From Nocardia takedensis NBRC 100417 (GTDB lineage: Bacteria > Actinomycetota > Actinomycetes > Mycobacteriales > Mycobacteriaceae): 64,000 nucleotides of DNA. The translations under genes were made by a program, and so were the position numbers. Shown here one piece after another: positions 17,781 through 26,488 of this stretch. The first letter of the stretch is position 1. The number at the start of each line of letters is the position of its first letter. The DNA lies in NCBI RefSeq assembly GCF_000308695.1, contig NZ_BAGG01000092.1, forward strand, positions 28,756 through 92,755. Reading direction: 5' to 3'. The notes under the pieces are model-generated. The model did no database searches, had not been told where the DNA came from, and saw only the letters and a program-made list of their open reading frames with translations.

Positions 17781-17921
17781 GGGTGGCGAGCCTCCTTCGA
17801 GAAAGGGTGCGGCGGGCGGCGACTGCACCGCCCGGACGCTCCTGAGTACCGGTCAGCGGTGATCACGGGCGCACGGCCACGTGATCACCGCCGGAACAGT
17901 GTCTGAATACGACGGTGTGGC

Positions 17922-18740
17922 TCAGGCCTCGGCCGGGGCCTCGGCGGCAGCGCCGTCGGCACCGGGGGCGGCCTGCGCGAGCAGTTCCTGCTCCCACTCC
18001 GCCAGCGGCTCGCCCGCGCCCGCTTCGGGCTTGTCGTCGCCCGCGGACACACCCGCGCGCGCCTGGACGCCCTCGGCCACCGCGGAGGCGACGACCTTGG
18101 TGAGCAGGGCGGCGGAGCGGATCGCGTCGTCGTTGCCCGGGATCGGGTAGTCGACCAGGTCGGGATCGCAGTTGGTGTCCAGGATCGCGATGACCGGGAT
18201 GTTCAGCTTGCGCGCCTCGCCGACGGCGATGTGCTCCTTGTTGGTGTCGACGACCCAGATGGCCGAGGGCACCTTGGCCATGTCCCTGATGCCGCCGAGG
18301 GTGCGCTCGAGCTTGTTCATCTCACGCGTGAGCATGAGGATTTCCTTCTTGGTGCGACCCTCGAAACCACCGGTCTGCTCCATCGCCTCGAGTTCCTTGA
18401 GGCGCTGCAGGCGCTTGTGCACGGTGGAGAAGTTGGTGAGCATGCCGCCCAGCCAGCGCTGGTTGACGTAGGGCATGCCGACCCGCGTCGCCTCGGCGGC
18501 GATGGACTCCTGGGCCTGCTTCTTGGTGCCGACGAAAAGGACGGTGCCGCCGTGGGCGACGGTCTCCTTGACGAATTCGTAGGCCTTGTCGATGTAGGTC
18601 AGCGTCTGCTGCAGGTCGATGATGTAGATGCCGTTGCGGTCGGTGAAGATGAACCGCTTCATCTTCGGGTTCCAGCGCCGGGTCTGGTGTCCGAAGTGCG
18701 CGCCGCTGTCGAGCAGCTGCTTCATTGTTACGACAGCCAT
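17922..18740 (-). CDS. rpsB: 30S ribosomal protein S2
   Basis: The 272-residue protein shows the S2 signatures GAHFGHQTRRWNPKMKRFIF near the N-terminus and PSAIWVVDTNKEHIAVGEA in the middle. An acidic, Ala-rich C-terminal extension (from about residue 230) is typical of actinobacteria. S2 is assembled late into the 30S subunit and commonly represses its own operon through the 5' leader; a strong hairpin lies in that leader here. Confidence 0.97.
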   Translation of the reverse strand: MAVVTMKQLLDSGAHFGHQTRRWNPKMKRFIFTDRNGIYIIDLQQTLTYIDKAYEFVKETVAHGGTVLFVGTKKQAQESIAAEATRVGMPYVNQRWLGGMLTNFSTVHKRLQRLKELEAMEQTGGFEGRTKKEILMLTREMNKLERTLGGIRDMAKVPSAIWVVDTNKEHIAVGEARKLNIPVIAILDTNCDPDLVDYPIPGNDDAIRSAALLTKVVASAVAEGVQARAGVSAGDDKPEAGAGEPLAEWEQELLAQAAPGADGAAAEAPAEA

Positions 18741-19174
18741 GGCTCCCGTATCCCTCTTTCGTTGCCGGTTGACGCGGCGGATCGGTGATCCGCCGCCCTG
18801 GCGCCGCCGAACCGCCGGACCTCGCCTCGTGGGCGGGACCAGCCGGCGATTCCCTGCTCAGCACAGCCGCTGCCGATCGATCTCGGTTCTGAGGTCGGAG
18901 TCGAGCAGCGCCGGACGAACAAGCACGGGTGGCGCGCGAAGTCGGTCCGTGCCAGCACAGACCGCTCGACCAGTCTACGGCGTCGGCCTCCTCCGCCGAA
19001 ATCGCCTCCCGTCCACCCCTGTGACCAGGGATAACAGCGGGAACCGCAGGTCAGCGCGCTGCCCGATGTCTGATTTCCCGGATCGGAAACACCAGGCATT
19101 CACACAGGACGAAGTTGTCCACATTCGCCGGATCGGCGGCCCGGACGAGGTCGGTGGCGGGCAGGGTCGGAGCC
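18741..19174. other. Intergenic region upstream of rpsB and the secreted-protein gene
   Basis: About 430 nt without a convincing gene. It holds the rpsB leader with its hairpin (18774-18796) and a possible minus-strand -10 box TAGACT at 18972-18977, which would give a leader of about 225 nt. No clear promoter was seen for the plus-strand gene at 19175. Confidence 0.4.
18774..18796 (-). promoter_or_regulatory. Strong hairpin in the rpsB-tsf 5' leader
   Basis: GCGGCGGATC and GATCCGCCGC form a perfect 10-bp stem with a 3-nt loop, 33 nt upstream of the rpsB ATG. No U-run follows it in the direction of transcription, so it is more likely a translational or stability element than a terminator. It may be the S2 autoregulatory site; this is inferred from position only. 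Confidence 0.45.
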
Positions 19175-19606
19175 ATGAACCGTTTCAGCGTGTCGATGAC
19201 GTTGATCCTCCCCTGGCTGTTCGCGTTGTCGCTGGTCGCCGCACATCAAGCGGCAGCTTCCGGTCCGCCGCGCACCCACGTCGGCTGCACCGGGTCGGCC
19301 TGTCCGATCGAGGGAATGGTGCGCACCGCGCCGCGGGTGCTGCCGTTGCCCGCCGTCGCGCCCGCCGCCGTCGGCGTTCCCGCCACGATCTGCGTGCCCG
19401 TCGAATCCGCGACCTCTTCCGAATCCGCGCCCACCTCCGAATCCGTTCGGACATCCGAATTCCTCCCGACAGCCGACTCTGTGCCCGGATCTGAACTCTC
19501 GCGGACGTCCGACTGCGTGCCCGCGGCCTTGTCCGCGCCCACCGGCGAATACCTGCCCGAGATCGAAGATCTCACCGACCGATCGGAGGTGTCCGATGTC
19601 CGATGA
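19175..19606 (+). CDS. Secreted Ser/Thr-rich protein of unknown function
   Basis: A predicted 143-residue protein starting MNRFSVSMTLILPWLFALSL, a standard signal peptide with likely cleavage after the AHQAAAS region. The mature part has a Cys pair (HVGCTGSACP), a Pro/Ala/Val stretch, then a low-complexity segment with repeats of the type TSESV, TSEF, ADSV, SELS. Its 3' end overlaps the start of the M23 peptidase gene by 11 nt, suggesting coupling. The DNA repeats TCCGAATCCG underlie the Ser-Glu repeats. No family recognised; the signal peptide and overlap are the main support. Confidence 0.6.
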   Translation: MNRFSVSMTLILPWLFALSLVAAHQAAASGPPRTHVGCTGSACPIEGMVRTAPRVLPLPAVAPAAVGVPATICVPVESATSSESAPTSESVRTSEFLPTADSVPGSELSRTSDCVPAALSAPTGEYLPEIEDLTDRSEVSDVR

Positions 19607-20165
19607 GAAGACCGGTGTGACGAAACCGGAACCGCAGGCCAAGTACGCGGTGACCATCCTGCGGGTCGCGGGCGGATTCGCGGTCCTGGTCGCGGCGGTG
19701 GCGGCGCAGGCGGGTGCGGCCGGCGCGGCGCCCACCGGGGACTTCGACTGGCCGCTGCGCCCACGTCCCGCCGTCGAGCGGCCCTTCGACGAACCCGAGA
19801 GGGACTGGCTGCCGGGTCACCGCGGTGTCGATCTGGGCGGGGCGGAGGGACAGGACGTCCTCGCCGCGGGAGCCGGGATCGTCGCGTTCGCGGGTGAGGT
19901 CGCGGGAAAGCCGGTCGTTTCCCTCGATCACGAGGGTGGTCTGCGCACGACCTACGAACCGGTGGGAGCGGCGGTCGAGGTGGGTGCCCGGGTCGCGCGG
20001 GGCGCGCGGATCGGAGAACTGCGGGCGGGTCATCCCGGGTGCGCGGCCGGCGCCTGCTTGCACTGGGGGTTGCGCCGGGAGGCGAGCGTTCCGCGCGACT
20101 ACCTCGACCCGCTCGGTCTGCTGCACCTCTCACCGCTGCGCCTGAAACCGGTACAGCCGCGATGA
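19596..20165 (+). CDS. M23 family metallopeptidase (Rv2891-like)
   Basis: A predicted exported cell-wall endopeptidase of 189 residues. A charged N-terminus precedes one hydrophobic helix at about 24-45, which is a signal anchor or signal peptide ending AGAA. The LytM-type domain shows HRGVDLGG (zinc ligands His and Asp) and CLHWGLR. The classical HxH motif here has Cys in place of the first His, as in other members of this actinobacterial subgroup, together with an upstream Cys (HPGC), so catalysis may differ from lysostaphin. It is syntenic with Rv2891, between rpsB and xerC. Confidence 0.85.
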   Translation: MSDEKTGVTKPEPQAKYAVTILRVAGGFAVLVAAVAAQAGAAGAAPTGDFDWPLRPRPAVERPFDEPERDWLPGHRGVDLGGAEGQDVLAAGAGIVAFAGEVAGKPVVSLDHEGGLRTTYEPVGAAVEVGARVARGARIGELRAGHPGCAAGACLHWGLRREASVPRDYLDPLGLLHLSPLRLKPVQPR

Positions 20166-20233
20166 CCGTGTGTGGCGAAGGCGATGTCCGCGCGCACTGT
20201 CGCGCACGGGGTCGCGGGGTACAGGATCGGAGC

Positions 20234-20743
20234 ATGGAATCCCAGCGCGCACCGGAACTCACCTACGCCGAAGTCGGGGCGACGGCCGGGACGCTGCCCG
20301 ACGGATACCACCGCTTCACGGCGCGACGCCGAATCGGGCACGGGCGCACGGTGTTCGAGCGGGCGGCGAACGAGATCCTCAGCTATCGGATGCAGAAGGG
20401 GACCGGATTCTTTCACGAGGCGAGCACTCCGGTCGCCGAGGTCGGCACCGAACTGACGGTGCGCCTCGGAATCGGGCCGATCGGCGTCACCGCGCCGTGC
20501 CGGGTGGTGTACGTGCTCACCGAAGGCGAGCGGCGGGGATTCGCCTACGGCACGTTGCCGGGTCACCCGGAGATCGGCGAGGAACTGTTCGCGGTGGACT
20601 ACGACCCGTCCGACGACAGCGTGACGGCCCTGGTCGTCGCGTTCTCCCGGCCCGGAACCTGGTACGTGCGGCTGGGCGGTCCGGTCGTGCGCGCGTTGCA
20701 ACGGTTCATCGCGGGCCGCTACCTGGCCTCGCTCACCCGCTGA
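20234..20743 (+). CDS. DUF1990 family protein
   Basis: A 169-residue protein from the ATG at 20234. It begins with ELTYAEVGATAGTLPDGYH, the DUF1990 signature, and continues with IGHGRTVFERAANEILSYRMQ and a PGTWYVRLGGPVVRALQ segment near the end. The fold is probably a SRPBCC-like lipid or small-molecule binding cavity; no function is established. It is convergent with the GAF-ANTAR gene, 10 nt away. Confidence 0.85.
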   Translation: MESQRAPELTYAEVGATAGTLPDGYHRFTARRRIGHGRTVFERAANEILSYRMQKGTGFFHEASTPVAEVGTELTVRLGIGPIGVTAPCRVVYVLTEGERRGFAYGTLPGHPEIGEELFAVDYDPSDDSVTALVVAFSRPGTWYVRLGGPVVRALQRFIAGRYLASLTR

Positions 20744-20753
20744 GCCGGGCCGG

Positions 20754-21419
20754 TCAGCGGTCGGCCGACTCGGCGCGGAATCCACGCCCGACGAGGTGGC
20801 CGGCGTAGTCGGCCAGGGTCGAACCTCGGTCGGCGGCTTCGCGGCGTAGGCGGGCGTAGGCGTCGGCAGTATCGAGACCGTGTTCGGCGATCAGCGCGCC
20901 CGCCGCGCGGTGTATGAGTGTGCTCGTGGGCGGCGGCGCGGCATTGGACGAGAGGAGATGCGCGGCAATGAGTTCGGACACTTCACCGACGACCTCGGCC
21001 AGCGCCGGGGACCACCGCTCCGGGGCGAGATACAGATTCAGCGCGCCGAGACGGGTCGGTCCGGCGGTCAGGGGGACGGACACCATCGCGCCGGGCAAGC
21101 CCCGCAGCACCGTCGCGGCCGTCGGCCAGCGGTCCGCGTCCCGCGCCGGTTCGGTAAGCACGACCACCTCCCCACCGGCCACGGCCTCGAAGGCGGGTCC
21201 TTCGCCCGCCGTCGACAGCGCCGCCTCCACACCGGCGGTCCACTCGTCCGAGCAGGCCCAGGGCTGCGCGCCGAGGTGCGGTTCGTCGATGAGGATCGCG
21301 ACGTGCTCGACGGGCAGCGCCTGCACGCACGTGACGGTGGCGGCGACCAGATCGCCGCCACCCAGGCGCAATGCCGAGCGGACCCGCTCGGTGACGAGTT
21401 CGAACTGTGCCACGTCCAT
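20754..21419 (-). CDS. GAF and ANTAR domain protein (RNA-binding antiterminator)
   Basis: A 221-residue protein. Residues about 15-150 form a GAF sensor domain. The C-terminal 55 residues are an ANTAR domain (IHRAAGALIAEHGLDTADAYARLRR in part), the three-helix RNA-binding module that prevents transcription termination at two-hexaloop RNAs in actinobacteria. The signal sensed and the RNA target are unknown. It is downstream of the alkylsulfatase gene on the same strand, but with a gap of about 100 nt. Confidence 0.85.
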   Translation of the reverse strand: MDVAQFELVTERVRSALRLGGGDLVAATVTCVQALPVEHVAILIDEPHLGAQPWACSDEWTAGVEAALSTAGEGPAFEAVAGGEVVVLTEPARDADRWPTAATVLRGLPGAMVSVPLTAGPTRLGALNLYLAPERWSPALAEVVGEVSELIAAHLLSSNAAPPPTSTLIHRAAGALIAEHGLDTADAYARLRREAADRGSTLADYAGHLVGRGFRAESADR

Positions 21420-21516
21420 GCCGAACCACCTGCCGATCACCGAGCCCGCGCGTTCGCCGGGCAAACGTCGAGAATACCGCTGTCGGGCGCCCCGAGACCA
21501 GATCCGGACGCCGCGC

Positions 21517-23418
21517 TCAAGGGGTGACGATCGCGAAATCCGGGTCAGGGGCGTCGAGCAGGTCGACCAGATGCGACAGCGACAGCGGGTCGCCCTCGAT
21601 GGCGATGTCGCCCGCGGCGACGGCCACGCCGAAGTCGTCCCCGCCCAACAGCACTCGGGCCAGGGTGGTGCGGGACAGGGTGAACTCGGCGTCGGGGTCG
21701 AGCAGTTTCACACCGTCGGGCCGGTCGTAGTGGATCAGCACGCCGTTGCGCAGTTCCACGCGGTGGATCCGGTCCTCGTCGGTCACGCACCAGTCGGTGA
21801 CCACGCGGTGCTCCCAAGCCTTCGGTCCGTCGACGCGCAGCGCTACGGCGTCGAAGATCTGCTCGGTGGTCATCGCCGCCACCACGGTGGGTGCGTCCGG
21901 CGTCGTCGGTGTGCCGAACCGCCCGTAGCGCAGTTCGTAGGCGCCGCTGAGGTAGAAGTTGCGCCAGGTCGCGTTCTCCGCGCCGTAGCCGAGTTGCTCG
22001 AATGTACTGGCCTGCAGGCGTTTCGCCTGATCGTTGTCCGGTTCGGCGAAGACGAGATAGTCCAGAACCTGTGCCACCCACCGGTAGTCGCCCGCCGCGT
22101 AGGATTTGCGCGCCTTGCGCAGCACTTCCTCCGCGCCGCCCATGTACGCCACGTGCCGTTTGGCGGATTCGACGGGCGGATGCTGCCACAGGTGTGCGGG
22201 ATTGCCGTCGAACCACCCGAGATAGCGCTGGTAGACGGCTTTGACATTGTGGCTGACCGAGCCGTAGTACCCGCGGGCGTGCCAGGCGTTGTCGAGGGCG
22301 GGCGGCAAAGTGATCCGCTCGGCGATCTCGGCCGCCACATACCCCTGATTGAGCAGCCGCAACGTCTGATCGTGCAGGTAGGCGTACAGGTCGCGCTGCG
22401 CGCTGAGGTATTCGGTCACCCGGTCCGCGCCCCAGGTCGGCCAGTGGTGCGAGGCGAACACCACGTCGGTGTCGCGGGCGAACAGGTTGATCGCCTCGGT
22501 CAGGTATTTCGACCACAGCAGTGGGTCACGCACCGGCGCGCCGCGCAGGGTGAGCAGGTTGTGCATGGTGTGGGTGGCGTTCTCGGCCATGCACAGCGCG
22601 CGATGGTCGGGGAAGTAGAAGTTCATCTCCGCGGGCGCCTCGGTGCCCGGTGTCACCTGGAACACCATGCGCACGCCGTCGACCGTCTCGACCTGGTCGG
22701 TGGCGGTGATCTCCACCGTCGGGGGAACGAGGGTGACGGTGCCGACCGAGGTCGTCTGTCCCAGTCCGGCCCCGACCTGCCCCAGTGGCCCGCGCGGCAG
22801 CACCGCGCCGTACATGTAGGCGGCGCGCCGAGCCATCGCGGTGCCCGCGTAGACGTTCTCGGCGACGGCGTGGGCCAGGAATCCGGCCGGGGCCAGCACC
22901 GGGCAGCGGCCCGCCTCGACATCGGCCAGGGTGGTCACGCCGAGCGCGCCGCCGAAGTGGTCGACGTGCGAATGGGTGTAGACCAGCCCTGTCACGGCGC
23001 GATCGCCGCGATGCGCGCGATACAGGGCGAGGCCCGCCGCGGCCGTCTCGGCGGAGATGAGCGGATCGATGACCACCACCCCGGTGTCGCCCTCGACCAA
23101 GGTCATGTTCGACAGGTCGAGTCCGCGGATCTGATAGATGCCGTCGGTCACCTCGTACAGCCCTTGTCTGCCGACCAGACCCGACTGTCGCCACAGTCCC
23201 GGATGCACCGAATCCGGGCGGGGGCCGCGCAGGAAGGCGTAGGAGTCGCTGTCCCACACCACGGTTCCGTCGGCGGTCGTGACCACCCCCGGGTCCAGCG
23301 CGGCCATGAAACCGCGGTCGGCGTCGGCGTGATCGGCCTCGTCGGCGAAGGGCAGATCGGCGGCCGCGCGGCGATGTGCGGCGGCGACGAGAGCGCTCGG
23401 TTCGGTCGCTGTGCTCAT
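21517..23418 (-). CDS. Alkyl sulfatase (SdsA1/BDS1 type, metallo-beta-lactamase fold)
   Basis: About 633 residues. The zinc motif is H149-x-H151-x-D153-H154 (THSHVDHFGG) in the N-terminal metallo-beta-lactamase domain. A helical dimerisation domain and a C-terminal SCP2-like sterol-carrier domain follow, the standard three-domain layout. These enzymes hydrolyse primary or secondary alkyl sulfates such as SDS, releasing sulfate and alcohol. The ATG at 23418 is preferred: AGGAGG lies 6 nt upstream of it, whereas the ATG two codons earlier directly abuts that sequence. No signal peptide is seen, so it is probably cytoplasmic. Confidence 0.92.
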   Translation of the reverse strand: MSTATEPSALVAAAHRRAAADLPFADEADHADADRGFMAALDPGVVTTADGTVVWDSDSYAFLRGPRPDSVHPGLWRQSGLVGRQGLYEVTDGIYQIRGLDLSNMTLVEGDTGVVVIDPLISAETAAAGLALYRAHRGDRAVTGLVYTHSHVDHFGGALGVTTLADVEAGRCPVLAPAGFLAHAVAENVYAGTAMARRAAYMYGAVLPRGPLGQVGAGLGQTTSVGTVTLVPPTVEITATDQVETVDGVRMVFQVTPGTEAPAEMNFYFPDHRALCMAENATHTMHNLLTLRGAPVRDPLLWSKYLTEAINLFARDTDVVFASHHWPTWGADRVTEYLSAQRDLYAYLHDQTLRLLNQGYVAAEIAERITLPPALDNAWHARGYYGSVSHNVKAVYQRYLGWFDGNPAHLWQHPPVESAKRHVAYMGGAEEVLRKARKSYAAGDYRWVAQVLDYLVFAEPDNDQAKRLQASTFEQLGYGAENATWRNFYLSGAYELRYGRFGTPTTPDAPTVVAAMTTEQIFDAVALRVDGPKAWEHRVVTDWCVTDEDRIHRVELRNGVLIHYDRPDGVKLLDPDAEFTLSRTTLARVLLGGDDFGVAVAAGDIAIEGDPLSLSHLVDLLDAPDPDFAIVTP

Positions 23419-23458
23419 ATCCATCCTCCTGTACTCGGCCGGTTCACCCGGTCTGCGG

Positions 23459-23773
23459 TCAGAGACTCGGATCCGCGATCTGCAACAGGGCCGCCACGCA
23501 GGCGACGAGGACCACCGTCGCGGCGGTGAGGGTTACCGCGGCCGCGCCGTGCCCGTATCTCCGACGGTGCAACGTGCGGTTGCGGGCGAAACAGAGGACC
23601 GCCAGCGCGACCATGGCGACCGCGCAGACGACCGGTGCGACGCCGGCCGCTCGCCACCCGCTCACCGCGGCGTGGTGCAGGAACAGCAGGGCGATCGCCA
23701 TCGCGCCGATGGCCGTGCGCCGCCACGCCAAGGCGGTGCGTTGGGTGGCCATTCCGAGGTCGGCGTCGCTCAT
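23459..23773 (-). CDS. DUF202 small membrane protein, second of a pair
   Basis: A 104-residue protein with the DUF202 start (ATQRTALAWRRTAIG) and three membrane helices at about 18-35, 42-62 and 78-98. It overlaps the preceding DUF202 gene by 4 nt. DUF202 proteins of the YidG/YidH type usually come in adjacent pairs. Function unknown. Confidence 0.85.
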   Translation of the reverse strand: MSDADLGMATQRTALAWRRTAIGAMAIALLFLHHAAVSGWRAAGVAPVVCAVAMVALAVLCFARNRTLHRRRYGHGAAAVTLTAATVVLVACVAALLQIADPSL

Positions 23774-24135
23774 CGCACCAACACCGCCACCCCGGCGAGC
23801 AGGGACACGAGGGTGATGCCCACCGACAGGATCGGCACCAGGTACGTGCCGGGCAGTGGTTCGTCTCGGTCCATCGCCAGCCGTATCCGTCGCCAGTGCA
23901 GGTAGGCGCCGACCGCGACGATCACCGCCAGGACCAGACAGCTCACCGAGATCGCGCGACGAAGCCCCACCGTCTGGAAGGACTGCACCAGGGTCTCGAC
24001 CGCCACACCGCCCGCGAGCAGACCGAGCGCGGTGCGCATCCAGGCCAGGAAGGTGCGTTCGTTGGCCAGGGTGAACCGGTAGTCGATCTGCCGTGGGACG
24101 TCCTCGGACTCGGTTTCGGGGGTGGGCGGCATCAT
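23770..24135 (-). CDS. DUF202 / YidH family membrane protein, first of a pair
   Basis: About 121 residues from the ATG at 24135 (an ATG one codon later is equally possible; the frame is open to 24243). The signature DYRFTLANERTFLAWMRTAL is followed by three membrane helices. Its stop overlaps the next gene by 4 nt, indicating coupled translation and a likely heteromeric pair. The alkylsulfatase gene follows on the same strand after about 40 nt. Confidence 0.82.
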   Translation of the reverse strand: MMPPTPETESEDVPRQIDYRFTLANERTFLAWMRTALGLLAGGVAVETLVQSFQTVGLRRAISVSCLVLAVIVAVGAYLHWRRIRLAMDRDEPLPGTYLVPILSVGITLVSLLAGVAVLVR

Positions 24136-24516
24136 GCCGACCCGATCCCGGCCGCCGGCACCGAGCCGCCGCAGGCGTTCCCGCCGACCCGCGAAAAGTT
24201 GCCCGAAGTGTGCGCTGGAGGCGTCGATCCGATCCGGGGGCACGCTTCGCCCGCCGAGGGCCGACCCGAATTCATCCGTCCGACCGGTTCTGCGACGTCA
24301 CAGGACCGCGCTACACCACGTAGGCAGTCCTCCGAACTCACGGATACGCTCCGTTCCTGGTCGGCTCCGATGACAGGCAAACAAACCGCTACGTCAGCCT
24401 AGCGGGCGGGCACGGGAGCGTCCACGAACGACGCCGGGTGCGCCACGGCGCGCCGCGCACCACTCCGAATGAGGACGAGAATGGTTGACGCGCAGCCGAA
24501 TACGCCGCGCTCGTGA
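24136..24516. other. Intergenic region, no gene seen
   Basis: About 380 nt between the DUF202 pair and the acetoacetate-decarboxylase-fold gene. Open frames here lack coding character. No promoter, terminator or repeat could be assigned with confidence. Confidence 0.3.
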
Positions 24517-25248
24517 TCAGATCGACACCGCGTCCTGGAAGGTCATCGCCAAGCGGTCGACCGCCGAGCTCATGGTGGCCCGGGCGGGCAGTTCCAGGGC
24601 GGCGAGTTCGGCCGCGGCCGGGTGGTCGCCCAACCGCAGGTCCGCGCCGCCCAACCGCGCGCGCATTCCGGTGGGTTCCATCTCCCAGGTCGTGCATCTG
24701 GTCACGCCGTCGATGTGGGAGTAGGCGTCGAAGGAGGTGCCCGCCCCGCGCCCACCGGGAGTGCGCAGGCCCGGTTTCACCGTCAAGTCGACCACGAGCG
24801 CGCCGTCCTGGTGCAGCACCCCGCGCCGCTCCCGGCTCTCGTGATCCACCTCGAAGTCGGCCAGCACTTTCGGGAATCCCCAGATCCCGCGACCGGCCGC
24901 CAGGGTGAAATCGCCGTCGACCGGCAGGCGGTGGATGAACACGCCCGCGCCGCCGGAGGCCAGCGCGCGCAGATCCCGCACCGCGCCGCCGGTGGGCGCG
25001 GTGTGGTGACGAACCATGAACGACACACCGAACTCGTTGTACGGGCCGAGGTCACCGTCGATGTAGTCGACGAACACCAGCGTGCACAGGGCGCGCTCGC
25101 GCGGCACCCGGACGACCGCGAGTCCCGAGTAGTCGATGAGGCGCTGCGCGGCGGCGGCGGGCACGCGGTAGGACGCCATGAATGCCCGCGCGTGGCGGAT
25201 CCGCACCGGCATCTGGATTTCCCGACCGAGGACGGTGTGCGTGCTCAT
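24517..25248 (-). CDS. Acetoacetate decarboxylase family protein
   Basis: A 243-residue protein of the ADC fold. Visible features are EFGVSFMVRHH and the GRGIWGFPKVLADFE segment, whose Lys aligns with the Schiff-base region (GFPKK) of true acetoacetate decarboxylase. Only one of the two adjacent lysines is present, so the chemistry may be something other than acetoacetate decarboxylation, such as an aldolase-dehydratase. The ATG at 25248 has AGGAGGG upstream. A palindrome lies just upstream of this site. Confidence 0.82.
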   Translation of the reverse strand: MSTHTVLGREIQMPVRIRHARAFMASYRVPAAAAQRLIDYSGLAVVRVPRERALCTLVFVDYIDGDLGPYNEFGVSFMVRHHTAPTGGAVRDLRALASGGAGVFIHRLPVDGDFTLAAGRGIWGFPKVLADFEVDHESRERRGVLHQDGALVVDLTVKPGLRTPGGRGAGTSFDAYSHIDGVTRCTTWEMEPTGMRARLGGADLRLGDHPAAAELAALELPARATMSSAVDRLAMTFQDAVSI

Positions 25249-25270
25249 CCGGATGAACCCTCCTGAAAAC

Positions 25271-25296
25271 TAGAACTCGTTACAGAATACGAGTTC
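25271..25296 (-). promoter_or_regulatory. Palindromic TetR-type operator upstream of the ADC-family gene
   Basis: GAACTCGT (25273-25280) and ACGAGTTC (25289-25296) are perfect inverted arms around 8 nt. Inside it, TAGAACTCGTTACA (25271-25284) fits the TnnAACnnGTTnnA pattern of KstR-type regulators. It lies 23 nt upstream of the start codon and just ahead of the ribosome binding site, where a repressor would block transcription. Confidence 0.55.
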
Positions 25297-25468
25297 CGGC
25301 CGCGCGCGGGTCGGCTTTCCCGCTCGATCGGCTGTCCGGCTCGCTCCGGCATTCGAAGCGACTTCGAGACTCGGGCACGCGGAGAGATCGTCGCCGGAGG
25401 AATTGGAGCTTCGGACTCGCCGAGGGAGCCGACACCGCGTCACGTGCCACCGCTCGTTCGATCGCGCC

Positions 25469-26392
25469 TCATGCTCGCGGATGGGCCTGCTCGTGCACGG
25501 CCTTGAGACGCTCGATCGATACGTGGGTGTAGAGCTGGGTGGTCGCCAGACTCGAATGCCCGAGCAGTTCCTGCACCACCCGTAGGTCCGCCCCACCCTC
25601 CAGCAGGTGGGTGGCCGCACTGTGTCGCAGGCCGTGCGGCGCGAGATCGGGCGCACCCGGAATGGCCGCGACCACCTCGTGCACCACCGTGCGCGCCTGT
25701 CGCTGATCCAATCGACGCCCGCGTCGACCGAGCAGCAGCGCCCGCCCCGACTCGACCGTCGCGAAGGTCGGTCGCCCGAACCGCAACCAGTGTTCGACCG
25801 CTTCGTCCGCGGGCGACCCGAACGGCGCCGCGCGCTCCTTGTTCCCCTTGCCCAGTACACGCACCAACCGCCGCTCGCGGTCGATGTCCTCGATGTCCAG
25901 CCCGCACAACTCCCCCACCCGGATACCGGTCGAATACAGCAGTTCCACGATCAACCGGTCCCGCAAGGCCATCGGATCGTGCTGGCGTGCCCCCGACCGC
26001 GCCGCCTCCATCGCCTCCACCGCCTGCCCGCTGCCCAACACCGCGGGCAGTACCCGATGCGCCGAGGGCGACCCCAACCGCAACCCCGGATCGATGGACA
26101 GCCTCCCGGTCGCGGTCAACCACGCCGTGAACGTGCGCGCCGAGGAAGCGCGTCGCGCCATCGTCGTGCGCGCCGTCCCCTGCGCCGCCGCCGCGGCCAA
26201 CCACGACCGCAACAACGTCAGATCCAGCTCACCGACCGCCGAATCCGCCGACCGCTCCACCAGATGCCCCAACAACGCCCGCGCGTCCCCCACATAGGCC
26301 CGCACCGTGTGCGCGGACCGGTTCCGCCCCAACCGCAGATGCCGCCCGTACTCCGCCACCAACGCCGCCAGATCCTCCGGTAACTCCCGCAC
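25469..26392 (-). CDS. xerC: Tyrosine recombinase XerC
   Basis: Site-specific recombinase that resolves chromosome dimers at dif with XerD. The core-binding domain (SAHTVRAYVGDARAL) is followed by the catalytic domain with Arg in TGIRVGEL, Lys in GKGNKERAAP, HGLRH (His, Arg), GH of LLGHSSLATTQ and the nucleophile Tyr of QLYTHV. From the GTG at 26392 the protein has 307 residues, close to mycobacterial XerC; TTG and GTG codons up to 26428 are also in frame. It is syntenic with Rv2894c. Confidence 0.94.
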   Translation of the reverse strand: MRELPEDLAALVAEYGRHLRLGRNRSAHTVRAYVGDARALLGHLVERSADSAVGELDLTLLRSWLAAAAAQGTARTTMARRASSARTFTAWLTATGRLSIDPGLRLGSPSAHRVLPAVLGSGQAVEAMEAARSGARQHDPMALRDRLIVELLYSTGIRVGELCGLDIEDIDRERRLVRVLGKGNKERAAPFGSPADEAVEHWLRFGRPTFATVESGRALLLGRRGRRLDQRQARTVVHEVVAAIPGAPDLAPHGLRHSAATHLLEGGADLRVVQELLGHSSLATTQLYTHVSIERLKAVHEQAHPRA

Positions 26393-26488
26393 CCCATCAC
26401 CGTCACCACCCACGGCCCCCTTTGGCAACCCGCCACGCCGAACGCACCCCGCCGTGCGGGAAACAACGGAGGGAACGCCTACTCACCC

